Shown piece after piece: positions 40,458 to 50,394 of a DNA stretch of 64,000 bases. A program made the translations under genes and the position numbers. The stretch is from Rubinisphaera italica (lineage in GTDB: Bacteria > Planctomycetota > Planctomycetia > Planctomycetales > Planctomycetaceae), in contig NZ_SJPG01000001.1 of the NCBI RefSeq assembly GCF_007859715.1, positions 62,001 to 126,000 on the forward strand, in the 5' to 3' direction. The notes beneath the pieces were generated by a model that did not search any database, was not told where the DNA came from, and was given only the letters and a program-made list of their open reading frames with translations. Position 1 is the first letter of the stretch, and every line of letters starts with the position of its first letter.

Positions 40458-41489
40458 CTATCGCTGGTAAATTGGTACATAACCGTTTTCGAGTTGCAGG
40501 ATGGTAGCATTGATGGCGGTGGTGTAGACATCGCCAATATGCCCTTCTTTCCAGGCGCCAGACGCATTTTGTTTCGGAAGTATCTGTCGGGAAATATCCT
40601 CAAAATACTTCGGCCACACGGTTTCATCCCGATACATTACCTGAGAATAGTAATAGTGTGTATAGTGCCAGTGACCGAAGTAATTGGAACTTCCCCCTTC
40701 ATTCGGCCAAATGTTTTCCTTACAGAACTCGAGCATTTTCTCGACATGGGTAGATTCATCATAATCGCCGGCACTGTACATGGCGGCGACTGCTGCAGCT
40801 GTAATTGGCGGACGGGCTCCACCACCGCGAATTGAATACTGCACCCCCCCTTCCGGAGTAGTGCAGTCTTTGATGTATTGCTTGGCTCGATCGATAATTT
40901 CTTTCGCAACCGGAATACCCGCATTGCGGCAAGCACGAAGGCCCTGAACCTGGGTGATACAGGTCGAGCCCTCATCAAAATCGCCACCATCTTTGGCGGA
41001 GACATATCCCCAGCCGCCGCGGGTTGTCTGGGCGTAGCCACTGAACTTGACGGAATTATTCAGCACTCTCAGCAAGTTCTTTCGACGCTCTGCCCCTTCT
41101 TCTTCTCCAAGTATCTGCGAGAGAAACAACATCGAAAAGCCATGGCCGTATGTGTAGTGATAGTCTTTCTCATAACCGATCAAACCATTCGGCTGAGACA
41201 TATCAACCAGATAATCGACCGCTGAGCGGACCGTTTTGGCGTATTTTCCCCGATTAGTAGTCGAACCTTCACACAGCAGGGCCATACCGGACAGAGCCGT
41301 CATGGCAACACGATACTGTCCACCATTGGCTTCCCAATAACCCTGCCGTTTTTGAGTCCGTACGAGATAATCGAGCGCACGCCCAACGGCCAGTTTGACT
41401 TTTGGGTCCTGTTTTCGAGCGTAAACTGGCATATTTGGGACTAGTAATAATCCCAAGCCAGTTAGTGCATGTCGGCGAGAAATCTGCAT
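40458..41489 (-). CDS. Exported prenyltransferase/squalene-cyclase-repeat protein
   Basis: 343 residues from ATG 41489 (longer frame begins at TTG). The N-terminus SRRHALTGLGLLLVP looks like a twin-arginine signal, though the consensus is not perfect. The rest consists of alpha/alpha-toroid repeats of the squalene-hopene cyclase/prenyltransferase class: TQKRQGYWEANGGQYRVAMT, TRGGWGYVSAKDGGDFDEGS, TPEGGVQYSIRGGGARPP, NASGAWKEGHIGDVYTTAIN. The DxDD motif of true squalene-hopene cyclases is missing and the protein is half their length, so cyclase activity is unlikely. Members of this group in planctomycetes are exported proteins of unknown role. Confidence 0.75.
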   Translation of the reverse strand: MQISRRHALTGLGLLLVPNMPVYARKQDPKVKLAVGRALDYLVRTQKRQGYWEANGGQYRVAMTALSGMALLCEGSTTNRGKYAKTVRSAVDYLVDMSQPNGLIGYEKDYHYTYGHGFSMLFLSQILGEEEGAERRKNLLRVLNNSVKFSGYAQTTRGGWGYVSAKDGGDFDEGSTCITQVQGLRACRNAGIPVAKEIIDRAKQYIKDCTTPEGGVQYSIRGGGARPPITAAAVAAMYSAGDYDESTHVEKMLEFCKENIWPNEGGSSNYFGHWHYTHYYYSQVMYRDETVWPKYFEDISRQILPKQNASGAWKEGHIGDVYTTAINATILQLENGYVPIYQR

Positions 41490-41650
41490 GAGCAAGGCTC
41501 TCAACTTTTGGAACGGCGGATGATCTGCTATGTTTCCGTATGTAACCAGTATAGCAGAGGAGCGGCTTTGGATCGATCAGAATTCTAACGGGAATGATCT
41601 ATTCGGTCCAATTTTGAATCCGCTCCCAATCGTGACAAGGCATCCAAACC

Positions 41651-42208
41651 ATGAGCAATCCCACCCGATTAGCCGAATTACTCCGCGAACGAGCCCTGAA
41701 ATTCGGCGATTTCACCCTCGTTTCCGGCCGAAAAGCCAAATATTACCTTGATGGCAAGCAGGTCACTCTGCATGCAGAGGGTTTGCGGCTGGTCAGTCAG
41801 GGATTGTGGGATCTCCTTGATGAATTCGAGTTTGATGCCATCGGCGGCATGTCGATCGGAGCCGATCCAATTGTTGGCGGCATGTTGACTGTTGCAGCCG
41901 AACAGAAAAGGGACGTCGTCGGATTCATGATCCGCAAAGAATCCAAAGGTCACGGCACCCAGAAATTCGTCGAAGGCCCCGTGGAACCCGGCATGAAAGT
42001 CGCTATTGTCGAAGATGTCGTCACAACGGGTGGAAGTGCATTGCTGGCCGTCGATCGCGTGCAGGACTTCGGTTGTGAAGTGGTCGCGGTCGCAGCAATT
42101 ATCGATCGACTCGAAGGAGGAGCTGCAAACTTCGCCGCTCGAAACATCCCTCATCGCACTCTTTTAACAATCCGGGACTTCGGGCTGGAACCACCAGAAG
42201 ATCTATAA
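41651..42208 (+). CDS. pyrE: Orotate phosphoribosyltransferase
   Basis: 185 residues. Transfers phosphoribose from PRPP to orotate to make OMP in pyrimidine synthesis. The PRPP-binding signature VAIVEDVVTTGGSALLAVDR is clear; FTLVSGRKAKYYLDGKQVTL and GFMIRKESKGHGTQKFVEGP supply the substrate loop and catalytic Lys region. ATG at 41651 lacks a strong ribosome site but marks the start of family similarity. The downstream GH15-like gene is 86 bases away on the same strand. Confidence 0.93.
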   Translation: MSNPTRLAELLRERALKFGDFTLVSGRKAKYYLDGKQVTLHAEGLRLVSQGLWDLLDEFEFDAIGGMSIGADPIVGGMLTVAAEQKRDVVGFMIRKESKGHGTQKFVEGPVEPGMKVAIVEDVVTTGGSALLAVDRVQDFGCEVVAVAAIIDRLEGGAANFAARNIPHRTLLTIRDFGLEPPEDL

Positions 42209-42294
42209 GACATAGGACGACCGGCTCGACTTTACATTTTGCTCGCATTTCGTCAGGCACAGCCTGATCTACAGACAACTGCAAGGATGTTAAA

Positions 42295-43611
42295 ATGCTT
42301 ACTGCTCAAGCTGCCTGTATTCAACCGTTTTTGAAAGACAGCTACACTACAGAAGATCTTCAGAACCTGGAGAAGCTGTTAAACGATTCCGGCACATTTC
42401 GTTTCGAGGCCCTTTCAAATGGTCTCTTCCCTGCTGCCTTGGCATTGCAGGATGACACCGAATACACCGGCTATTCCAATTGCTGGGTGCGCGATAATGT
42501 CCTGGTTGCCTGGGGATTGTATGCGTCGGGACGCGTCGAACCCGCAATGCGCAGCCTGCAGACACTGGCCGACTATTTTCTCAAATCTCGACATCGGTTT
42601 GACGACCTGATTGCCGGAAAAAGTGATCCCGACGATCCGATGCAGCGCCCCCACATCCGCATTCGTGGCGAGCAACTCGAAGAGATCGATCAACACTGGG
42701 CACACGCTCAAAACGATGCTCTCGGCTATTTCCTCTGGGCCTTCAGCAGGCTCGCTTGCGACCGGGCCTTCGAGCCCACTTCGGATCAAATCGACCTGAT
42801 GATCCTGTTCGTGGAAACCCTGCACGCTCTGAAATTCTGGGAAGATGAAGACAGCGGTCACTGGGAAGAAGTCCGCAAAATCGCGGCTTCGAGCATCGGC
42901 ACTGCTACTGCTGGCCTGCTCGAGTTCAGTCGATTTTATGACGAACGAGCCGATCTGTTTCAGGAGCATCAGATCGCCTGTGAGCGAATTGACATTCTGG
43001 AAGATGCGATTACCCGCGGACGAAATGCGCTGTATTCAATTTTGCCTGCTGAATGCATTCAGGAAGATCCTCTTAAAAACCGCAAGTACGATGCCGCCCT
43101 GCTCTTTCTGATTGAGCCGTTGCAAATTGTCAATTATGAAATGGCGGATAAAATCATTGCTGATATTCAGGAACATTTACAGGGCGATTTCGGCATCCGT
43201 CGCTATGTGGGCGATTCTTACTGGTGTGCGGACTATAAAGATATGCTCTCACCTGAGCAGCGCACCGATGATTTCAGTGACAATCAGGAAGTTCGGGATG
43301 CACTTCTCAAGCCGGGAGAAGAGGCCCAGTGGTGCATTTTTGACTCGATTCTCTCCGTCATTTATGCCAAACGCTATCATCATTCCGGTGATAAGAATGA
43401 CCGGGAAAAACAGATTTACTACTTCCAGCGAGCACTCACGCAATTAACAGCTGAAGATTGCCGCATGGGTGGTTTGCGATGTCCCGAATCCTATTATCTG
43501 GAAAATGGAACCTACGTCCCGAATGACATCACTCCACTTTTGTGGACTCAGGCAAACTTACTGCAGTCACTGGAGTGGATGAAGAAAACAACGGAAACGA
43601 ACAGTCAGTAA
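42295..43611 (+). CDS. GH15-like / phosphorylase-kinase-like protein
   Basis: 438 residues. An (alpha/alpha)6 toroid is suggested by the family motif YSNCWVRDNVLVAWGLYASG, RGEQLEEIDQHWAHAQNDAL with acidic residues in the expected catalytic region, SGHWEEVRKIAASSIGTATA, and PLLWTQANLLQSLEWMKK near the C-terminus. This pattern is shared by glucoamylase-type glycoside hydrolases (GH15) and phosphorylase-kinase alpha/beta subunits. Without a signal peptide it should act inside the cell, possibly on glycogen or oligosaccharides, which would fit glgC elsewhere in the window. Activity is inferred only from fold. Confidence 0.7.
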   Translation: MLTAQAACIQPFLKDSYTTEDLQNLEKLLNDSGTFRFEALSNGLFPAALALQDDTEYTGYSNCWVRDNVLVAWGLYASGRVEPAMRSLQTLADYFLKSRHRFDDLIAGKSDPDDPMQRPHIRIRGEQLEEIDQHWAHAQNDALGYFLWAFSRLACDRAFEPTSDQIDLMILFVETLHALKFWEDEDSGHWEEVRKIAASSIGTATAGLLEFSRFYDERADLFQEHQIACERIDILEDAITRGRNALYSILPAECIQEDPLKNRKYDAALLFLIEPLQIVNYEMADKIIADIQEHLQGDFGIRRYVGDSYWCADYKDMLSPEQRTDDFSDNQEVRDALLKPGEEAQWCIFDSILSVIYAKRYHHSGDKNDREKQIYYFQRALTQLTAEDCRMGGLRCPESYYLENGTYVPNDITPLLWTQANLLQSLEWMKKTTETNSQ

Positions 43612-43670
43612 ATCGCACCGATATCTTAACCCGAAGCGTCAGCGAGGGGACGGCGTCTTACAAGCATAGT

Positions 43671-43780
43671 CCCCTCTCCCTCTGGAAGAGTGTTAGGGTG
43701 AGCGGCAATCGGTGTTGATTGCAGAATGAACATCGATGGAATCCCCTCATCCGGCCTTCGGTCACCTTCTCCCCAGAAGA
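43671..43780. repeat. Dispersed ggggagaag / ccctctccc repeat, copy 2
   Basis: Reads cccctctccctctggaagag first and cccctcatccggccttcggt plus caccttctcccc last, the inverted order of the copy at 9290-9413. Intergenic between convergent genes. Confidence 0.8.
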
Positions 43781-43889
43781 AGGGAAGAACACCGCCCCCC
43801 AAGGACAAAGACAGCAAACCGCTTCCTATGCAGCAGGAAAGTGTGCCGAAAATACCAGATGTTTCGGCATTCCGCTTTCCGCTTTCGAA

Positions 43890-44813
43890 CTACTTTCGCC
43901 CGATCACAAAACTCGCCAATCCGGCAAACGTCATAATGGAAAGCAAAGCCCCACCAGCGATAGCGAGACGTTTTTCAAGAGCCGATTTGCGAATATCAGG
44001 CATCAACGTGGCAAGTTGAGCAGGGCTCAGATCCAGCAGCAGATGACAGCGATACATATCGGCCTGAATGGAACTGTCCTTCAGATTGAGCTGATAGTCT
44101 TCGATATACTCGTCCAGAATAAAAGAGTTCAGTTGTTCAATCGAGATTTCTGGAGTTTCACCGGGTGAACTGATTTGTTCAAAAATCGCCTGCTTCGCCT
44201 GATCGATCGCTTCCTGATGAGCTTCCTGCCGAGTCACCCAGCGAGCACTGCTCACAATCATCTGCTGATGAAATGTCGGAATCCTTTGAACTCCGGGATG
44301 TTCCAGTTGAGCCAGCGCTTGCGGTCCCGCTTCTTTAATCCAGCGGGGATAATTCTGTTCGGGATGCTTCAGTTCTTCGAGTTTCGCTTCCAATTGCTGA
44401 CGAAGTTTACGAGTTCGCTCTGAGCGATCTTCATCCGGTGAAACCTGCTGGACACTCTGCTCATGAAGTTCAGCGATTGCCTTTTCGTATAGCTGAATAG
44501 CCCCCTCTCGATAGGGTTGATTGGTAACTTCCCGTGGCTGACTGGGCTGACCAATTTGCATTGTGTGATTGGTATCATATGTCGCAGTTGAAGACATTTG
44601 AACGGAAGGAGGGGACTGGAATGAAACCATATAAAACATAACCGGGAAGGCAAATAACGTCATCAGTAACAGGATACCCGCGATCATCTTCACGATTCGG
44701 GCACCTATTCCAGACGACTTCAAACTGAAATAGATTCCAGCATAAATCACTCCCATGACCACATTTCCCAGGATAACGAGAATGGGTATCGAGATGTCAG
44801 GAGTTGCATTCAT
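43890..44813 (-). CDS. Membrane protein downstream of the Ser/Thr kinase
   Basis: 307 residues, not recognised. Two N-terminal membrane helices (IPILVILGNVVMGVIYAGIY, IVKMIAGILLLMTLFAFPVM), a long helical, charged middle (from REGAIQLYEKAIAELHEQSV to about residue 200), and a C-terminal helix RLAIAGGALLSIMTFAGLAS. It begins 62 bases after the kinase stop on the same strand, so it is probably an operon partner; whether it is a substrate or regulator is unknown. Confidence 0.65.
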   Translation of the reverse strand: MNATPDISIPILVILGNVVMGVIYAGIYFSLKSSGIGARIVKMIAGILLLMTLFAFPVMFYMVSFQSPPSVQMSSTATYDTNHTMQIGQPSQPREVTNQPYREGAIQLYEKAIAELHEQSVQQVSPDEDRSERTRKLRQQLEAKLEELKHPEQNYPRWIKEAGPQALAQLEHPGVQRIPTFHQQMIVSSARWVTRQEAHQEAIDQAKQAIFEQISSPGETPEISIEQLNSFILDEYIEDYQLNLKDSSIQADMYRCHLLLDLSPAQLATLMPDIRKSALEKRLAIAGGALLSIMTFAGLASFVIGRK

Positions 44814-44875
44814 GGGTTTTCTTTCCTTGAGGTTTCAATTTAATACGAGAACTTCAAGATATATCCAGACTACGA

Positions 44876-46873
44876 TTAAGAGATATTGCGAGACTGCATC
44901 GGAGCGGCCAGCTGGAGTGCCGCGGTAATTGTTGCCGCCCAGGTAATCCCCCAGACCAGTGGAAACGTAAAAAAGATGCAAATGATGTATGCCGTGAATG
45001 CAGACCAGATGATCGAAGAGAATTCATAGCGATAGTTCCTTCGATAATCACTGACCAGCCACCACGAGCGAATCGAAAATAATATTCCGAAGAAGGTCGC
45101 ATAGCCGACCATTGTCGGTGCCCAGATCGTTTTCAGATGATCCTCACGATGATAGTTAGATCGTCCCTCCTCACTGCTCACATAATCACTCGCTGCGGCT
45201 CGATCCATCTCCCCATGCTTCTGCATCATGACAGGAGTCACATAAGCAGGTTGAATTTCGTCAAACTCGAATGCAGGACTTTCCGGGCAGATTTCAATCG
45301 GTTCTGCCAGATCGTGCCGTCCAATGTGAGACACGATTCCCGTTTTTCCATGCGGGAAAATGACATTCGGATATTCCACCAGCAACCAGTTATGCAAACC
45401 GCTCACCGCTGTTCCCGTGGCGATCCCCGCGACTGCCAGGGCAATTCGAAACCGGGAATGATCCAACTTCCCCCGTGACCATAATTGCGTAAAGCCCAGC
45501 AACACCCAGGTCGCCAGACAACTGGAAAGCACGAAGAATGTGATATGTCCGAGATCAAACCCACTGCGTGACCACTGCGAAGTAAAGAAGTCGCGTGAGA
45601 CAAACAGAACAGCAGCGGTCATCATGATGACGTAAAATGGAGTTCGAGCGATCGCAGAGAAAGTCTGTGCCAACCGCTGAGAAAAACTCCGATACTTCGA
45701 TTGAACCAGTGGCTTCACGACTTTTCGATTCGAGTGAACTTTCTCACCAAATCGATGACGGTTCGACTCCTCTCCTCGACTGGCATGAAACTCGCGTCGA
45801 GCCCAGCGGAATAATCGCATTCCCAGAAACATGCACAGACCAAAGGCCAGCAACGACATCCAGGTCAGGCGGCTGGGAAAAATCCGGAACAGAATCATCA
45901 TCCCCGCAATCCCAGCTAATACGGGGACTGCCCGATCAGCCAGTCTCTTTGCAGGAACCGCAGGCTGAGTACCCCGAACAGGCGTGCCAGGATTCTTATC
46001 CTGAAATGCCTGATCGACTGAGGATTTGGCGATTTTTACACCATCGTCATCCGCCACCTGTGAATTGACTGGCATCGCCTGACCATTCACAGCAGCAGAA
46101 AACGCGGCTTCAAATTCTTGAATGCTTTGAAATCGTTCGGTCTCTTCTTTGGCCAGCGCTTTCCCGATAACAGGTTGCAACTTCGGATCGAGCATATCGA
46201 GTTTTGGTGGCTCGGTCAGATGCTTCATCAGGATTTCGCCCGTCGATTCTCCATCGAAAGGCACCTGTCCGGTCAACATTTCGTAGGCAATCACGCCCAT
46301 CGCATAAATGTCGACACCCGGACCATATCGACCCCGGGCAACTTCGGGAGCCATGTAATAAACGGTTCCCACACTTTGCGTATGGGCACTGCGTTGAGAA
46401 GCACTGATAAATTTGGACAGGCCGACATCGGCAATTTTCAGATGTCCGTGATCCCAGAAGATATTGGCCGGTTTCAAATCGCGATGCACCAGCCCGCGAT
46501 CATGCAGAAAGCCGAGACCCTCACAGGCCTGTTTCAAAATCTGACTGGCCTGCTGACTCGACATCCCATTGGGGAATTTTTCGATCGCTTCAGCCAGTGT
46601 GTTGCCGGAGATATACTCCATCAAAATCCAATAGTCGCCGTCGGCATCGGTTTTGACATCGAAGATGGTGACCAGATTCGGGTGACTCAAATTCAAGCAT
46701 TGCGACACGCCACGAAGTTCAATCTCCATGTTGTCGTGCAGAAGTTTGAGCGCAACTTCTTTCCCGGCATCGGTCAAGGCATAATAAACCTCACCAAAAC
46801 CGCCACGATGGATCGCCCGCTTGATGGTCATCCCTTCAAGCGGCTGATCTCCGGCTGAAAATGTAAATTTCAT
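44876..46873 (-). CDS. Membrane-bound Hanks-type Ser/Thr protein kinase
   Basis: 665 residues. The kinase domain is at about residues 10-270: the glycine loop reads HRGGFGEVY, ATP-binding Lys43 lies in VALKLL, HRDLKPAN has Asp132, and the APE motif is in YYMAPEVA. The metal-binding DFG triplet is DVG (KIADVGLSKF), which keeps the Asp and should still allow catalysis. The C-terminal 350 residues hold about seven hydrophobic helices (for example RIALAVAGIATGTAVSGLHN), with no extracytoplasmic sensor domain. It sits between a 235-residue FHA-like protein (54 bases upstream) and a membrane protein, so signalling at the membrane is likely. Confidence 0.9.
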   Translation of the reverse strand: MKFTFSAGDQPLEGMTIKRAIHRGGFGEVYYALTDAGKEVALKLLHDNMEIELRGVSQCLNLSHPNLVTIFDVKTDADGDYWILMEYISGNTLAEAIEKFPNGMSSQQASQILKQACEGLGFLHDRGLVHRDLKPANIFWDHGHLKIADVGLSKFISASQRSAHTQSVGTVYYMAPEVARGRYGPGVDIYAMGVIAYEMLTGQVPFDGESTGEILMKHLTEPPKLDMLDPKLQPVIGKALAKEETERFQSIQEFEAAFSAAVNGQAMPVNSQVADDDGVKIAKSSVDQAFQDKNPGTPVRGTQPAVPAKRLADRAVPVLAGIAGMMILFRIFPSRLTWMSLLAFGLCMFLGMRLFRWARREFHASRGEESNRHRFGEKVHSNRKVVKPLVQSKYRSFSQRLAQTFSAIARTPFYVIMMTAAVLFVSRDFFTSQWSRSGFDLGHITFFVLSSCLATWVLLGFTQLWSRGKLDHSRFRIALAVAGIATGTAVSGLHNWLLVEYPNVIFPHGKTGIVSHIGRHDLAEPIEICPESPAFEFDEIQPAYVTPVMMQKHGEMDRAAASDYVSSEEGRSNYHREDHLKTIWAPTMVGYATFFGILFSIRSWWLVSDYRRNYRYEFSSIIWSAFTAYIICIFFTFPLVWGITWAATITAALQLAAPMQSRNIS

Positions 46874-46927
46874 GATAGGTGTCCCGCGCCCTCTTGTCGG
46901 TCAGTCAATGCTAGACCGACAGCTTTT

Positions 46928-47635
46928 TTAATATAAGGTTTCCAGATAAAACCCAAAATCATCCTGTTCAACATGTTGATCAAAGGGGACAGACAGATCG
47001 ACCATCTTCTGCTCAGCCGCCGTCTCTCGTCCCACGGGTGATCGAAAATGAAACCGTCCTTGCTGGTAAATTAAAACGCCAGATTGCTCCCAGTGGGGAC
47101 AACGGATATGAGCCTGGCTCCCTGGCCCCATTAGTAACAGATTTTCCATCAGGATCACGCCGTCCACTCGATCGACCATCCGATCCAGCGGATCGACTTC
47201 CAGAACAGCCGTCTGTGATAATGGCGATTTCCTTCGCACAGAAACCGTCACCTGATTTCCCAGGCTCGCTCGACAATTGTTCGTAAGACAGGTCTCCTGA
47301 ATCAACAAGTTTTCTGGTTTTTCGACATCAAGTGATCCATTTTCTGTAGTTTGTGATTTTATCGAGACAGCTCCCTGAGCAGGTCGAATCGTGTATCCAT
47401 TCGTTCTGCGGGCGATCACTGCATGATTCGTTGAAAGTTGGCTAAACAGGGCAATTTGCCCGGATGTACCGGCTCCGGTCGGACCGCCGATCATCACTTC
47501 ATCACTCAGAACGAGTCGATAGCTCCCCACGCGATCTATTCGCAGGATGACATCGTTCAGAGAATGAATTTCCGAATTCGGCATCATCCGATCCTTTACT
47601 TTCTCAACGTACTGATCCACGACAGAGTTCATCAT
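46928..47635 (-). CDS. FHA-like protein in the kinase operon
   Basis: 235 residues. The middle resembles an FHA-type beta-sandwich: GSYRLVLSDEVMIGGPTGAG, FSQLSTNHAVIARRTNGYTI (N-H where S/N-H-A is expected), and GVILMENLLLMGPGSQAHIR, but the canonical GR...SxxH...N pattern is only partly kept. No membrane helix or signal peptide. It lies directly upstream of the Ser/Thr kinase (54 bases), as phosphopeptide-binding partners often do. The first two codons are both Met, so the start may be either. Confidence 0.55.
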   Translation of the reverse strand: MMNSVVDQYVEKVKDRMMPNSEIHSLNDVILRIDRVGSYRLVLSDEVMIGGPTGAGTSGQIALFSQLSTNHAVIARRTNGYTIRPAQGAVSIKSQTTENGSLDVEKPENLLIQETCLTNNCRASLGNQVTVSVRRKSPLSQTAVLEVDPLDRMVDRVDGVILMENLLLMGPGSQAHIRCPHWEQSGVLIYQQGRFHFRSPVGRETAAEQKMVDLSVPFDQHVEQDDFGFYLETLY

Positions 47636-47694
47636 CTTATCCGGAAATGATTGGCATTTTGAGAAATATTTTTATGAGTAAGCGGAATTAATTT

Positions 47695-47770
47695 TACAAG
47701 CACGAAGCGCAAGCGAGTGAGTTTTTCGAATCATACATAATTACACACTCGCTTGCGCTTCGTGCTTGTA
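47695..47770. repeat. Palindromic repeat (tacaagcacgaagcg family), copy 3
   Basis: Left arm tacaagcacgaagcgcaagc, right arm gcttgcgcttcgtgcttgta: perfect complements, with gagtg / cactc extending the stem. Sits between the FHA-like gene start and the coiled-coil gene end. Confidence 0.92.
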
Positions 47771-47834
47771 GTCTCCAATACTCGCAAAAAAAGGTGGGCC
47801 AGTGCCCACCTTAGGTGCTGATCAATTCTCAGGT

Positions 47835-48629
47835 TTACAGAGCACGGTCAGCCAGGTCGGCTTCGAAGTACTCGTCAATCTGGCTGGAGATTTCGACTTC
47901 CGGTGCCAGGTCGGCTTCGACTGGAATCAGTCCTGCAGAATTGACATCCGTTTCGAGCAGTCGTTCTTTGATGTCGAGTTGTTTGTTCAACTCGGCAATC
48001 AGATTCTTCGCTTTGCTCAGACGGCTGTCATCTACCAGAGTTGATTCGCTGATTGACTCGGCTGCTTTAATCGATCGCATTCGTGCATCCAACTGAGCCA
48101 GCTGAGCTTCCAGATCTTTCTTGGTCGAAATCAAAGTCGCCAGGTGTTCTTCGTTGGCATTCAGAGCCGTCTGACGGGCATTCAGGATGTCTTCTTCACG
48201 ATCCAGCGTCTCTTCAGCAATTTTGAAGCGACGGAATCGAGTGGCCAGATCCTTTTCGACCTGCTGTTGCGTGTAAGACTTGCCGGCAATCACGTACTTG
48301 GTATCAGCTGAATCGAGATTGCTGCGTAAAGCGAGGATTGCGTCTTTCTGCATTGTGATTGATTGACGGCGAGCATCGACAGTGCGGTGCAGTGACTCGA
48401 CTTCGACTTGCTGTTCGGCAATCACGTGCATTGAATTTCGAATTTCAGGCACGAGATCTTTCACTAGCTGCTCGGCGCGACGAACTTCAAATTCAATCGG
48501 CACCTGACTTTTCACTGACTGACGAATTTCAGAGCCAGCCGTCTTTATGTAGGTAAAGGCACTCCGGCCAAAAACAAACGTACTGGCTCCAACCAGCAAC
48601 AACCCGGTAACTATTGCCTTCTTAATCAT
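47835..48629 (-). CDS. Exported or anchored coiled-coil protein
   Basis: 264 residues from ATG 48629, selected for GGGGAG eight bases upstream and because [20 protein letters not shown] starts a signal or anchor helix; the frame is open 43 codons further. The rest is almost entirely charged helix with heptad character ([60 protein letters not shown]), ending in an acidic tail. A structural or envelope-spanning role is plausible but not shown. Planctomycetes encode several such proteins, often near BON-like ones as here. Confidence 0.7.
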   Translation of the reverse strand: MIKKAIVTGLLLVGASTFVFGRSAFTYIKTAGSEIRQSVKSQVPIEFEVRRAEQLVKDLVPEIRNSMHVIAEQQVEVESLHRTVDARRQSITMQKDAILALRSNLDSADTKYVIAGKSYTQQQVEKDLATRFRRFKIAEETLDREEDILNARQTALNANEEHLATLISTKKDLEAQLAQLDARMRSIKAAESISESTLVDDSRLSKAKNLIAELNKQLDIKERLLETDVNSAGLIPVEADLAPEVEISSQIDEYFEADLADRAL

Positions 48630-49097
48630 GGCTCGGTCTCCCCTGTGTGAATTATTTCCGTGAGAACAATTTCTTTTCAATCGCTCAAAATACTGTTTTG
48701 TAGGCATCTCATCTCTCCCTGAAGCTTTCTGACAATCCAGAAATGATTGCCAACTCACTTAGCTATTCGCTGAAGCAGGAGAAATATTGAGCAGATTTTG
48801 GGAAATTTATCAGAATCTGGGGGAGAAGGTGATTAGAAATTGTCGTAAGTCATTACCAGCATACAAGTAATGACCTACTCCTTGGTTTGTAAATTCTACA
48901 AGCACGAAGCGCAAGCGAGTGTGTTATTCACGTATATACACACTCGCTTGCGCTTCGTGCTTGTACTGGATTTAATTTCTTAAGAAATGCTTGATCTAGT
49001 GCATTTTCAATAATGAACGGCAGCATACGGCAGGAGCAAACCCTGCGTTCTATGGTCATTTGATGCTCATGCGACTGCAGAAACCATTAATAATGGT
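48630..49097. other. Gap with palindrome copy 4
   Basis: About 470 bases. It contains the palindrome at 48897-48965 and a small hairpin agtcattac / gtaatgac at 48848-48873. No gene. Confidence 0.6.
48897..48965. repeat. Palindromic repeat (tacaagcacgaagcg family), copy 4
   Basis: Both 28-base arms (48897-48924 and 48938-48965) are perfect reverse complements around a 13-base loop. The best-preserved copy in the window. Confidence 0.95.
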
Positions 49098-49331
49098 TTA
49101 GCGTTCGACTGTCATTTCATTGATGACATCAATTTCCGGCGAGAGTTTTTTGAGGGCTTCCTGAGCGAGTTGCTTTTGATAATAGGAGCCAATTTTCCCG
49201 CTGACTCGAACCTGATTCGCAAAGACCTGAAAGCGAGTGTTGCGAGAGACTTCATGCGAGGCTCTCCGAAGGGCGGCATTCACCCGAGCCGCCAACTCGT
49301 GCGGATTGTCGACGCGATACAACTTATTCAT
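49098..49331 (-). CDS. Small BON-like protein
   Basis: 77 residues, ATG 49331 with AGGGAA seven bases upstream. The chain ELAARVNAALRRASHEVSRN followed by FQVFANQVRVSGKIGSYYQK and ALKKLSPEIDVINEMTV follows the alpha-beta-beta-alpha-beta order of a BON domain, where the strand ...VRVSGKI... is the usual hallmark. BON domains associate with membranes or lipids. No signal peptide. Low but real resemblance. Confidence 0.6.
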   Translation of the reverse strand: MNKLYRVDNPHELAARVNAALRRASHEVSRNTRFQVFANQVRVSGKIGSYYQKQLAQEALKKLSPEIDVINEMTVER

Positions 49332-49560
49332 ACGGTGTTCCCTGGAACAGAGAAATCAATCAGCGATAAAAATAGAGGGGCCTATTACGCATCGGCAATC
49401 TTGGATATGTGTGCTTGTCCGATTCGCTCGCTCCGGGAATGTGTCGCAAAGCGGACAGTGAGTGGCACACTCATTCGCTTTTTCAGTCAGGATCGTCAAA
49501 ACTGGTTGGAAGGAAGAAGTCCGACAATCGTCAAAACGAGAATCAATAAGGCACGATATT

Positions 49561-50394
49561 ATGACTATCAAAAATCGATCACTCATTCGATGCATTCCTG
49601 TTCTGGCAGGTCTGCTCTCTCTTTGTGCTCTCGGCATGTCTCATCTGAAAGCCGATGAAACCGAGCAGAAACGGCTCAAAGAAATTTCACAGAAGATTTC
49701 AGAAGCGATCGACAAAGACCAGGATGCGGAAGCGGTGCGATTGTTGTCGGAGTTCATCGCAATCGATCCGGCTTCGCCGCGAGCCTGGTATCTGCGTGGG
49801 GTCTACCATTTTAATATCCAGAAATTCAAAGAATCGGTCAGCGACTTTGATCACTATGTGGAACTACTTCCTGCAGCAGAAGTCAAGTTATGGGAGAGGG
49901 GCATCTCCCATTATTATGCGGGAATGTATAAAGAAGGAGCAGAGCAGTTCGCGCTGTATCAGACGTATCACGATAACGATGTCGAGAATTCGGTCTGGCG
50001 ATTTTTATGTATGACCAAAACGGATGGCATCGAAATCGCCCGCAAAGAAATGCTACCCATTCGAAATGATCCGCGCATTCCGTTGATGGAAGCCTATGCC
50101 CTGTTTCGCGGAGAATCGACACCAGAAAAAGTTCTGGAAGTTGCCAAAGCGGGAGACCCGGCCCCGGAAGTGCTGGCAGGGCGGATGTTCTATGCACAAC
50201 TCTATCTGGCACTTTATTACGAAGCGATGGAGGATCATGAACAGGCCAAAAAGTATGCCACCGCGGCTTGGAAAGAACATCAGAAAACTCAAGGCATCAG
50301 TCGCTACATGTGGCAGGTCGCCAAAATACATGCCCTGCAGTATGACAAGAAAGAGCAGAGCGAAACAAAACCTGCTCAGCCAGCAGTCGATTGA
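49561..50394 (+). CDS. Exported TPR protein
   Basis: 277 residues from ATG 49561, with AAGG ten bases upstream; an ORF start 33 codons earlier is rejected because the signal peptide ([20 protein letters not shown]) begins here. TPR-like helices are visible ([60 protein letters not shown]). Probably a periplasmic scaffold. Its last 19 bases overlap the end of the convergent ABC ATPase gene. Confidence 0.8.
   Translation: MTIKNRSLIRCIPVLAGLLSLCALGMSHLKADETEQKRLKEISQKISEAIDKDQDAEAVRLLSEFIAIDPASPRAWYLRGVYHFNIQKFKESVSDFDHYVELLPAAEVKLWERGISHYYAGMYKEGAEQFALYQTYHDNDVENSVWRFLCMTKTDGIEIARKEMLPIRNDPRIPLMEAYALFRGESTPEKVLEVAKAGDPAPEVLAGRMFYAQLYLALYYEAMEDHEQAKKYATAAWKEHQKTQGISRYMWQVAKIHALQYDKKEQSETKPAQPAVD

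Noticed and set aside
40458..41489. Squalene-hopene cyclase
   Set aside because: Half the required length and lacks DxDD.
12300..48965. The palindromes as a CRISPR array
   Set aside because: Copies are kilobases apart and inverted within themselves, with no regular spacers and no cas genes.
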